Assembly: GCF_028771845.1 (NCBI RefSeq)
Contig: NZ_CP118270.1
Location: 3,472,001 to 3,536,000 of the forward strand
DNA: 64,000 nt
Direction of reading: 5' to 3'
Source of the DNA: Paenibacillus marchantiae
Lineage (GTDB): Bacteria; Bacillota; Bacilli; Paenibacillales; Paenibacillaceae
This document shows, piece after piece, positions 9,090-16,988 of the stretch; within the stretch, counting starts at the first letter, position 1, and each line of letters starts with the position of its first letter. The position numbers and the translations under genes were made by a program. The notes under the pieces are model-generated. The model was not told the DNA's origin, did no database searches, and saw only the letters and a list, made by a program, of their open reading frames with translations.

Positions 9090-10946
9090 ATGAACACACC
9101 ATCTTTTGAACGCCCATTAATGGCGGATTGCGTACCGGATCTGGTGGCAACAGCACGGGGAGACTTGCCTGCTACCTTGGTCATTAGGGGCGGAACGCTG
9201 GTTAATGTGGTTTCGGGTGAAATTTTGCCGGGCATGTCTGTAGCGGTACAGGGAGCCCGGATTGCATATGTTGGTAAAGATGTAAGCCATACAATTGGAG
9301 AGAATACACGCATCATTGAGGCTGAAGGCAAATACATTGCTCCCGGATTGCTGGATGGGCACTGTCACATTGAAAGTACACAAATGAAAGTAACGGAGTT
9401 TGCGAGAGCTGTTCTACCTTCCGGTACAACGGGAGGGTTCTTTGACCCGCATGAGATCTCCAATGTGCTTGGACTCAAAGGTCTGCGATTGATGCTGGAT
9501 GAAGCACGGACGACGCCAATGGCTGCTTATATGCAGGTGGCTTCCTGTGTTCCTTCCACACATCCTGGACTGGAGACAACAGGCGCTTATATTGGACCGG
9601 AAGAAGTGGCGGAAGCTCTCTCCTGGGGTCCGGATATGATTGGTCTCGGAGAAGTGATGAACTTCCCTGGGGTCGTGTACGGGGACGAGACGATGATCGG
9701 TGAGATTCAGGCGACGCTCCGAGCGGGCAAGGTGGCAGATGGTCACTTCACCTGGGCAGCGGATGACTGGCGTCTGCCAGCCTACGCAGCAAGCGGCGTT
9801 ACGGGGGATCATGAATGTGTTACGAAGGAAGATGTGGTGGAACGCCTGCGGCTTGGTATGTACGCCAAAATGCGTCAGGGCTCTGCTTGGCATGACGTTG
9901 CGGAAACGATCAAAGCCTGCACAGAGCTTGGCCTGGATACACGTCGCATGATGCTGGTGACTGATGACCGAAGTTCAGAATCGCTGCTCAAAGAAGGCCA
10001 TATGGACTTTGTTGTGCGTTTGGCCATTTCTCAAGGGGTGAAGCCGGTTACCGCTTTCCAGATGGCAACGATTAATACGGCTGAACGTTTCGGTGTAGCA
10101 CGCGATATTGGTGCGGTTATTCCGGGGAATATCGCCGACATTATTTTGCTGGATGGACGCTTGGCTGATGTCCGTGTAGGCATGACGATTGCCGCAGGGC
10201 ATATCGTGGCAGAGAACGGAAAAATGACAGCGGTCTGGGACAGCTTCACATATCCGGAAGAGGCGCTGAACACCGTGAAACTGGAAGCCAACATCCAGCC
10301 GAAGGATATGGAGCTGTCTGCGCCGATTACCGAAGGTACGATTGGAGCGAAAGTCATTCATGTGACGGAGAATCATGTGGATACCAAGGAGAAGCATGTT
10401 AATGTCACGGTGGAACATGGCAATGTCGTCGTTTCAACATCAGGTGAAATCTGCAAAATTGCAGTGCTGGAGCGTCACAAACAAACGGGCAATCGCGCCG
10501 TTGCTCTTGTTGGGGGCATAGGCTTCACAGGTCCTGCGGCCATTGCGATGACCGTTGCGCATGACAGCCACAATCTGCTCATTATCGGGAATGATGACGC
10601 ATTGATGGCTGAAGCGGGCAACCGGGTCATTGGAATGCAGGGCGGCGTAGCTGTCGTGACTGCCTCTGGTGTGACTGAATTCCCGCTGCGCATTGCAGGC
10701 TTGATGTCCACGGAATCTTTTGAAGTGGTAGCAGCTCAATCTGCGGCTGTCAGTGAAGCGTTACAGTCTGCGGGCTGTACGTTAAATAATGCGTTTATGA
10801 CGCTATCTCTGTTGGCACTTGTTGTTATTCCGGAATTGCGTTTGTCTGATAAAGGACTGGTACGCATTTCGGCAGAAGGCATTGAGCTGGTATCCCTGTT
10901 TGATGAGATGGTGGAGAATACACCGGCTGCTCCAGCTGGTAATTAA
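9090..10946 (+). CDS. adeC: Adenine deaminase
   Basis: Deaminates adenine to hypoxanthine and ammonia for purine salvage or nitrogen supply. ATG 9090 is chosen because AAGGAGG (9076-9082) lies 7 nt upstream; an in-frame TTG at 9057 lacks a site. The 618 residues show the amidohydrolase fold: LLDGHCHIEST (metal His-x-His), FFDPHEISNV, DGHFTWAADDW, SGVTGDHECVTKEDV and LVTDDRSSE (catalytic Asp region). The C-terminal Ade-specific domain includes RHKQTGNRAVALVGG and GCTLNNAFMTLSLLALVVIPELRLSD. The gene is monocistronic with its own consensus promoter and terminator. No true purine riboswitch precedes it, although the -10 region imitates one. Confidence 0.95.
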   Translation: MNTPSFERPLMADCVPDLVATARGDLPATLVIRGGTLVNVVSGEILPGMSVAVQGARIAYVGKDVSHTIGENTRIIEAEGKYIAPGLLDGHCHIESTQMKVTEFARAVLPSGTTGGFFDPHEISNVLGLKGLRLMLDEARTTPMAAYMQVASCVPSTHPGLETTGAYIGPEEVAEALSWGPDMIGLGEVMNFPGVVYGDETMIGEIQATLRAGKVADGHFTWAADDWRLPAYAASGVTGDHECVTKEDVVERLRLGMYAKMRQGSAWHDVAETIKACTELGLDTRRMMLVTDDRSSESLLKEGHMDFVVRLAISQGVKPVTAFQMATINTAERFGVARDIGAVIPGNIADIILLDGRLADVRVGMTIAAGHIVAENGKMTAVWDSFTYPEEALNTVKLEANIQPKDMELSAPITEGTIGAKVIHVTENHVDTKEKHVNVTVEHGNVVVSTSGEICKIAVLERHKQTGNRAVALVGGIGFTGPAAIAMTVAHDSHNLLIIGNDDALMAEAGNRVIGMQGGVAVVTASGVTEFPLRIAGLMSTESFEVVAAQSAAVSEALQSAGCTLNNAFMTLSLLALVVIPELRLSDKGLVRISAEGIELVSLFDEMVENTPAAPAGN

Positions 10947-10992
10947 CGAATAATAGCGTGTCCATTCTTCCTTGAAATGGGAAGAGAAGTGT

Positions 10993-11017
10993 AGGTCGCC
11001 TTTGGGCGGCCTTTTTT
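10993..11017 (+). terminator. Intrinsic terminator after adeC
   Basis: AGGTCGCC (10993-11000) pairs with GGCGGCCT (11005-11012), one G-U, and six T's follow. Confidence 0.9.
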
Positions 11018-11318
11018 ATTTTCATAGGAAAACGCTTACTAGGTCTTGAGTCGTCTGTTGTACATATGCAAAAATGACCCATGTTGGGGTGGAATTAGGC
11101 TTAAATTAAAAAGTTTTTCATAAATGAGACTTTAGAACTATAAATACAGAAGTGTGAATACCCGAAATAATGTTATATGATTCTTTCGTCGTGAGTCTAA
11201 GAGATGATGTTGCATATAAAAGCAATGTAAATAGTCGTACATCGAAATCGTATCCAATGAATGAATATAAAACGACAGAATTTCATCGAGATTTGCACGA
11301 TAGAGCTGCATAACATCA
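11018..11318. other. AT-rich non-coding stretch
   Basis: 300 nt without a convincing gene. It is AT-rich and must hold the promoter of the secreted protein that follows. I found only a weak candidate, TTTTCA followed 18 nt later by TATAAA (about 11115-11145). Confidence 0.4.
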
Positions 11319-11334
11319 AAGGGAGTGTACAAAT

Positions 11335-12255
11335 ATGAAAAGCAAAAGAAGATACCAATTCATCTTGTTAATCAGTTGTTTCATGCTGTTTGTAGGGAAT
11401 ACTTATGTTTGCAAGGCCACTGCACTTGGCTCAGTCGACAGTTATGAAACCATCCATGGAACGGTACAGGGAACCGTAAGAGCAACCTGGGTATGGGACA
11501 CGACGCAGATTCAAAGTAACCCTCAGCTAGTGCTGAAGTTTGCCACAACGAACAAAATCAATACGATCTACCTACAAATGAATCGGGATGTAAAGCTTCC
11601 GTACTATACGGATTTTATTCGTAGGGCCAGAGAGAAAAATATTGCCGTAGACGTTATGGATGGAAGACCTGCTTGGGGACTGACGGAGAGCCGGGATCAA
11701 ATTGCAGATTTTCTGGACTGGGTTGAAGCGTATCAAAATCAAGTAGAGCCCAATGAGAAGTTTGCCGGCATCCATTTGGACATTGAACCTCATGTACATC
11801 CAGAGTGGAAAACCAATCAAGCCAGTGTGATTACGCAGTGGCAGGGGAACGTTCAATACATTGTCGATCGGGCCGCACGGATGAAGATGCCTGTTGCCGC
11901 TGACCTGCCTTTCTGGCTGGATGGTTATAAAATTCCGGGTTCCACGATGAATGTAAGCAGCTGGATGATCCGCAAGTTTGACTCAATTACCATTATGGCT
12001 TACCGGGATACCGCTGCGGCCATCTATAATGTAGCGAAGGATGAGCTTGAGGAAGCGTCACTTTTGGGTAAAACGGTATCGATCGCCGTGGAGACCAAGC
12101 AAAGCAAGGAAGGCGATTTTATTACCTTTTATGAAGAGGGTACAGCGTATATGGAGGCACAGCTTAAGCTGGTCGAGAAAATGGCAAGTGTGCACTCGTC
12201 CTTTAACGGATTCTCTGTGCATGAGTACAGCTCATGGGAGACTTTGAAAAAGTAA
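11335..12255 (+). CDS. Secreted TIM-barrel, glycosidase-like protein of unknown function
   Basis: 306 residues with an N-terminal signal peptide (basic KSKRRYQ, hydrophobic FILLISCFMLFVG, possible cleavage after residues KATA). The mature part reads like a beta/alpha barrel: VRATWVWDT, INTIYLQMN, NIAVDVMDGRPAW, FAGIHLDIEPHVHPEW and FDSITIMAYRDTA. The DIEP and MAYRD strands recall GH18-like active sites, where a Glu follows Asp-x at strand 4 and a Tyr-Asp ends a later strand. I do not recognise a named family, so carbohydrate binding or hydrolysis is inference. Start ATG 11335 with AAGGGAG about 9 nt upstream. It stands alone between two terminators. Confidence 0.7.
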   Translation: MKSKRRYQFILLISCFMLFVGNTYVCKATALGSVDSYETIHGTVQGTVRATWVWDTTQIQSNPQLVLKFATTNKINTIYLQMNRDVKLPYYTDFIRRAREKNIAVDVMDGRPAWGLTESRDQIADFLDWVEAYQNQVEPNEKFAGIHLDIEPHVHPEWKTNQASVITQWQGNVQYIVDRAARMKMPVAADLPFWLDGYKIPGSTMNVSSWMIRKFDSITIMAYRDTAAAIYNVAKDELEEASLLGKTVSIAVETKQSKEGDFITFYEEGTAYMEAQLKLVEKMASVHSSFNGFSVHEYSSWETLKK

Positions 12256-12283
12256 AATGGAGTTCCATTCATCAGAATGATAA

Positions 12284-12324
12284 AGAAGGTGCTTACGACC
12301 GAACAGGTTGTAGCACCTTCTTTG
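12284..12324. terminator. Bidirectional terminator between convergent genes
   Basis: AGAAGGTGCT (12284-12293) and AGCACCTTCT (12312-12321) form a 10-bp perfect stem. T-rich sequence follows on the plus strand and TTTATC on the minus strand. It serves the secreted protein and the AraC gene. Confidence 0.85.
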
Positions 12325-12409
12325 CATCTTCTATCTGAAATATAAGTGGAGAGCATTGAACAATCGTCAATTCAATGTGCTGAGTACCGCACCGGATAGG
12401 AGTTTAAGC

Positions 12410-13324
12410 TTAGACCAGTGCAGGTTCCATCGCCACTTTCTCATAAAACATTTTGCGATATTGGGACGGGGTAATATTCTTGTGTTTCTTGAATGTTGTA
12501 ATGAAGTAGCTCAAATGCTCGAACCCAACGTCCATGGCAATATCCACAATTTTGTGATCGGTATTCTCAAGCTGAACACAGGCCTGCTGGATGCGATAAT
12601 AGTTGATATAGTCGACCGGACTTTTCTGCACCATCTGTTTGAAAAAGCGGCAAAAATGTCCTTCGCTCATGTTGGCCTCATCTGCCAGTTCTTTTAACTT
12701 GAGTGGTTCGGGGTAACGATTGTGAATATAGCTTAGAACTGATTTCAGGCGCTCCACTTTATCGTGGCTGCCTGACGGAACGGTCCCTTTGAGTGCAGCA
12801 GGTCTCATATGTTCAAACATTTGTGCAAATATTAAATAGAGGTAAGCTTTGGTTGTCATCTCGCAGGTTGGTGTGCCAGTGGCATGATCGGCGAAAATTC
12901 GTTTCAAATGAAAAATGATTTCTTGCCCCCACGCTTCATCGGTTTGGATATGGTAAGGGGGAAGAACTGTTTTATGCACTAGCGGGCCAATGAACTTCTC
13001 CTGTACGGCATCAAACGTCCGACTGCCTAACAGCTCCGGATTAAATACAATGGATGAAAAAACACAGGGGACATCGCCTTTCAGGTAGCCTGCGTGAATT
13101 TCCCCCCGATTAATAAAGATGGCTTCTCCCGCCTGAACCTCTACCGTATTCATATCAATTTGAAAAACAGCACTGCCCTGAGTCACCATGGTGAACTCCA
13201 TCTCGTCATGCCAATGGCAATCGAGAATGCTGTCGCCATTCAATTGTTGAATATCCGGGTACACACTGACTGGATACATGGCATTGCCGTGAATCCGGTC
13301 TTCCCGTAATCGTTCACGTTCCAT
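12410..13324 (-). CDS. AraC-family regulator, likely controls the alpha-xylosidase locus
   Basis: 304-residue sugar-responsive regulator: an N-terminal cupin (about 20-110, DCHWHDEMEFTMVTQGSAVFQID, AGEAIFINRGEIHAGY) and a C-terminal double helix-turn-helix (about 195-295, LKLKELADEANMSEGHFCRFFKQ and IVDIAMDVGFEHLSYFITTFKKHKNITPSQYRK). Start ATG at 13324 with AAAGGAGA upstream. It is transcribed divergently from the GH31 gene with 172 nt between them, the usual arrangement for a local activator, so xylose-containing oligosaccharides are the expected signal (inference). Confidence 0.9.
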   Translation of the reverse strand: MERERLREDRIHGNAMYPVSVYPDIQQLNGDSILDCHWHDEMEFTMVTQGSAVFQIDMNTVEVQAGEAIFINRGEIHAGYLKGDVPCVFSSIVFNPELLGSRTFDAVQEKFIGPLVHKTVLPPYHIQTDEAWGQEIIFHLKRIFADHATGTPTCEMTTKAYLYLIFAQMFEHMRPAALKGTVPSGSHDKVERLKSVLSYIHNRYPEPLKLKELADEANMSEGHFCRFFKQMVQKSPVDYINYYRIQQACVQLENTDHKIVDIAMDVGFEHLSYFITTFKKHKNITPSQYRKMFYEKVAMEPALV

Positions 13325-13353
13325 ATGAGAATCTCCTTTTGCATCATTATTAA

Positions 13354-13367
13354 TGTAAACGTTCCCA
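13354..13367. promoter_or_regulatory. cre-like site (CcpA)
   Basis: TGTAAACGTTCCCA matches TGWAANCGNTNWCA at 13 of 14 positions. It lies between the divergent AraC and GH31 genes, 30 nt from the AraC start, which suggests catabolite repression of the locus. Confidence 0.5.
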
Positions 13368-13496
13368 TAGATTGGTGGTGTTTATAAAGAATCGGATATG
13401 AAATATCAGAATCGTGATATATTTGGTCAAAATATGAGAAGAAATTCGTTATTAATGTCAATATTATTATAGTATAACCGAAGGGGGAAAGAAAAC

Positions 13497-15815
13497 ATGA
13501 AATTTACTGATGGATTCTGGATGACTCGTGAAGGGTACCACGTTCAAAACCCGACTGACATTCGTGATATTGTGCAAAAAGAGGATTCTTTAACCGTACA
13601 TGCGGCTACTAAATATATTCGTACCAAAGGCGACACGTTGAACGGTACATTACTTAAAGCAACATACAGCTCCCCTATGCCTAACGTTATTCGCGTAACC
13701 TTGAATCACCATAAGGGCAGAGTGAAAAAAGGGCCTGAATTTGAGCTTAACCATCAAGATGTGAAAGTAGACATCTCGAAAAATGAACAAGGCGCTGTTT
13801 TGAAAAGCGGCAATCTGGAAGTTCAAATCGACAAAACGAACGGTTGGGACGTCAGCTTCCTGTATGGAGGAAAACGGATTACAGGTAGCGGTCAAAGAGC
13901 GGCTGGTTATATTACAGGTCCAAGTAAGGAAGCGTACTTCCGCGAGCAGCTTGATCTCGGCATTGGTGAATACGTTTACGGACTTGGTGAGCGCTTTACG
14001 CCGTTTGTTAAGAATGGCCAAGTGGTGGACACTTGGAATGAGGACGGCGGTACAAGCAGTGAGCAGTCCTATAAGAATATTCCTTTCTACTTGTCCAACA
14101 AAGGATATGGCGTATTTGTAAACCATCCTGAACGCGTATCGTATGAGATTGCATCTGAGAATGTATCTAAAGTGCAGTTCAGCGTAGAAGGCGAGACTTT
14201 GGAATACTTCATTATCGGTGGGGACAATCCAAAGGATGTACTTGATAATTATACGAAATTAACAGGTAAACCAGCGCTTCCACCGGCATGGACGTTTGGT
14301 CTGTGGCTGACAACATCATTCACAACGGATTATGATGAAGCAACGGTTAACCATTTCGTAGATGGCATGGCTGAACGTGATCTTCCGCTTTCTGTATTCC
14401 ATTTTGACTGCTTCTGGATGAAGGAATACCAATGGTCTGATTTCGTATGGGATGAAGCGATGTTCCCAGATCCGGAAGGTATGCTTGCACGTCTGAAAGA
14501 AAAAGGACTCAAAATCTGCGCGTGGATCAATCCATACATTGCAGAAAAATCCTACTTGTTCGATGAAGGTATGGAGAACGGTTATCTGGTAAAAACAGCG
14601 GATGGCAGCGTATGGCAATGGGATTTGTGGCAAGCAGGAATGGCACTGGTTGATTTCACGAACCCAGATGCTGTTAATTGGTATAAGAGCAAGCTGGAAG
14701 TCCTGCTTGATCAAGGTGTTGATTCATTCAAAACAGACTTCGGTGAAAGAATTCCGACAGATGTCGTGTACTTCGATGGCTCTGATCCGGTTAAAATGCA
14801 CAACTATTATACACAGCTCTATAACAAAGCTGTATTTGAATTGCTGGAAGATAAGATTGGCAAAAACGAGGCTGCCCTGTTTGCACGCTCTGCAACAGCA
14901 GGTGGTCAACAGTTCCCGGTTCACTGGGGCGGAGATTGCTCTTCTACTTATGAATCCATGGCTGAATCACTTCGAGGCGGCCTCTCACTTGGACTTTCCG
15001 GTTTCGGATTCTGGAGCCATGATATTAGCGGCTTTGAAAGTACAGCGACCCCTGACGTATACAAACGCTGGGTACAATTCGGACTTTTATCTTCTCACAG
15101 CCGCCTACACGGAAGCACTTCGTATCGTGTGCCTTGGCTGTTTGACGAGGAATCCGTGGACGTTGTTCGTGACTTTACCAAACTCAAAATCAGCCTGATG
15201 CCGTATCTTTACAATTCTGCGGTCGAGTCGACTGTAAAAGGTATTCCAATGATGCGCGCTATGCTGCTTGATTTCCCAGAGGATCCAACAACATATAGCC
15301 TGGATACACAATACATGTTTGGTGATTCGATTCTGGTGGCTCCAATCTTCAACAAGGAGGGTGATGTTCGTTATTACCTGCCTGAAGGTACATGGACCAA
15401 CTATCTGACAGGTGCCAAAGTTGAAGGTGGACGTTGGATTAGCGAAAACCATGACTTCAAAACACTGCCAATGATGGTTAAGCCAAACAGCCTGATTGCT
15501 GTTGGTGCTGTGGATAGCAAACCGGATTATGACTTTGCGGACAATGTGTCCCTTCACTTGTTCGAACTGGCTGACAGCAACTCCGCTCAAGCGGTGGTTG
15601 TAAACCAAAGTGGTGAGCAGGAGCTGGTTGTTAACGTATCACGTAACGGTTCTGTTCTGGAAGTTCGTGCTGAAGGTGCAGGCAAACCATGGAATCTCGT
15701 GCTGCGTGGCATTGAGAGTGTATCCGGCGTAGAGGGTGGTTCCCAAATGTCTGGTGCAAATGGTGTTGTCGTTACGGCAGCAGCAGGTGCTAGCTCGCTT
15801 ACAATTCAACTGTAA
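13497..15815 (+). CDS. yicI: Alpha-xylosidase, GH31 (YicI/XylS type)
   Basis: Releases alpha-linked xylose from xyloglucan oligosaccharides (isoprimeverose units) in the cytoplasm. The protein has 772 residues, the same as E. coli YicI. The catalytic nucleophile is D414 in FKTDFGERIP and the acid/base D480 in HWGGDCSSTYES, each two positions from the YicI residues. FDCFWMKEYQWSDF is the family loop that favours xylosides over glucosides. There is no signal peptide. Start ATG 13497 behind GAAGGGGGAAAG. It is divergent from the AraC regulator and followed by a terminator, then by the kinase/GH3 operon. Confidence 0.95.
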   Translation: MKFTDGFWMTREGYHVQNPTDIRDIVQKEDSLTVHAATKYIRTKGDTLNGTLLKATYSSPMPNVIRVTLNHHKGRVKKGPEFELNHQDVKVDISKNEQGAVLKSGNLEVQIDKTNGWDVSFLYGGKRITGSGQRAAGYITGPSKEAYFREQLDLGIGEYVYGLGERFTPFVKNGQVVDTWNEDGGTSSEQSYKNIPFYLSNKGYGVFVNHPERVSYEIASENVSKVQFSVEGETLEYFIIGGDNPKDVLDNYTKLTGKPALPPAWTFGLWLTTSFTTDYDEATVNHFVDGMAERDLPLSVFHFDCFWMKEYQWSDFVWDEAMFPDPEGMLARLKEKGLKICAWINPYIAEKSYLFDEGMENGYLVKTADGSVWQWDLWQAGMALVDFTNPDAVNWYKSKLEVLLDQGVDSFKTDFGERIPTDVVYFDGSDPVKMHNYYTQLYNKAVFELLEDKIGKNEAALFARSATAGGQQFPVHWGGDCSSTYESMAESLRGGLSLGLSGFGFWSHDISGFESTATPDVYKRWVQFGLLSSHSRLHGSTSYRVPWLFDEESVDVVRDFTKLKISLMPYLYNSAVESTVKGIPMMRAMLLDFPEDPTTYSLDTQYMFGDSILVAPIFNKEGDVRYYLPEGTWTNYLTGAKVEGGRWISENHDFKTLPMMVKPNSLIAVGAVDSKPDYDFADNVSLHLFELADSNSAQAVVVNQSGEQELVVNVSRNGSVLEVRAEGAGKPWNLVLRGIESVSGVEGGSQMSGANGVVVTAAAGASSLTIQL

Positions 15816-15837
15816 TGTTTATTGGATGAACAGAAGG

Positions 15838-15866
15838 ACGGTACCGCAAGGTGCCGTCTGTTTGTC
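15838..15866 (+). terminator. Terminator after GH31
   Basis: ACGGTACC (15838-15845) pairs with GGTGCCGT (15850-15857) around a GCAA tetraloop, followed by CTGTTTGTC. The T tract is interrupted, so some read-through into the kinase gene is possible. Confidence 0.7.
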
Positions 15867-15956
15867 TACTGTCGTGCCATGGAAGTATGGTTCTAACAAA
15901 GAAATGGTAGTATCATTTAGTTGCTAGCGACAGATAAAGATAGGGGATTATATCAA

Positions 15957-16973
15957 ATGAGTACAACGAATTCAGGTTTACACCAAACCATTACAGCAGA
16001 GATGCTGCATCAGTTGGTAGAAAACACTTTTGGAACCGCTACCATTGTGAAGAGTTTTGCACTTTTACAGGGTGGACTTTTTAATACAACGTATCGAATT
16101 CAGCTTGAACATGCGTCGTACACGGATGTGATCTTACGTTTGGCTCCAGAGCGTGTAGAATTGCCATTGGGCTCTGCTGGAGATCCGTTATTTTCATTTG
16201 AACGGACGATGATGTCTGCTGAACCTGTCGTTTATGAATATTACCGTAAAGCAGGCATTCCCGCTCCAAACATTATTGCCTGTAATGACAGTGGATCGAT
16301 CATTCCGAGAACCTACATGTTTATGGAGTTTATCCCCAGTAAGCAATTGGATCATCCATCGATCTCGGAGTCAGATAAAGAGCGATTATATCATCAGCTC
16401 GGCGCTTATACCGCTGTCATGCATCAGATTGAGGGTGCATCGTTTGGCTGGCCGCAAGGGAATGGGACGATTAAAGGCTCGGATCATTGGTCCGAGGTGC
16501 TACACTCTTTTGCAGAAGAGACGGCACTCAAAGCTTCACAAGCCGGGTATATGCCAGGTGTGGGAGAAGAAATCGCAGATATGTTCATAACCAATAAGGA
16601 TTTATTTGATCAGGTGACTGTTCCGGTTCTTGTTCATAATGATCTGTGGGAAGCCAACGTGCTTGTTCATGAGGAGAACGGGCAGCTAAACATAGCCGCC
16701 ATCATTGATGGGGATCGTTCCATGTTTGCGGACAGGGCGTTTGAGGCGATTTTATCGACAGAATCATCAGCTGGTTTTCATGAAGGTTATGGCCGGCCAC
16801 AGGATATGTCCGATAAGGGACAGGCACGCCTTCTTGCCTATCGCATACTTTCCTCTTACTTTAACGCATATGTGCATGAACATCAGGTGGATCAGCCGGA
16901 GGCAGGAGAGAAGTATCGTGAGCGTACACTGGATCTATTGAAAGAATGGAAGGGACTCAAACTTAACGAATAA
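15957..16973 (+). CDS. Aminoglycoside phosphotransferase (APH)-fold kinase
   Basis: 338-residue small-molecule kinase of the APH/choline kinase superfamily. ATG 15957 is preferred, with ATAGGGGAT about 9 nt upstream. The substrate-side catalytic motif is VLVHNDLWEANVLV (usually HGDxxxxN, here HNDLWEAN), and the metal-binding DFG-equivalent is AAIIDGDRSMFADRAFE. LLQGGLFNTTYRI is the nucleotide-binding loop. It lies 15 nt before the GH3 gene, whose ribosome binding site directly follows this stop codon. That linkage argues for a sugar or glycoside substrate rather than an antibiotic, but this is inference. Confidence 0.82.
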   Translation: MSTTNSGLHQTITAEMLHQLVENTFGTATIVKSFALLQGGLFNTTYRIQLEHASYTDVILRLAPERVELPLGSAGDPLFSFERTMMSAEPVVYEYYRKAGIPAPNIIACNDSGSIIPRTYMFMEFIPSKQLDHPSISESDKERLYHQLGAYTAVMHQIEGASFGWPQGNGTIKGSDHWSEVLHSFAEETALKASQAGYMPGVGEEIADMFITNKDLFDQVTVPVLVHNDLWEANVLVHEENGQLNIAAIIDGDRSMFADRAFEAILSTESSAGFHEGYGRPQDMSDKGQARLLAYRILSSYFNAYVHEHQVDQPEAGEKYRERTLDLLKEWKGLKLNE

Positions 16974-16988
16974 GAAGGAGGGTTTAGT

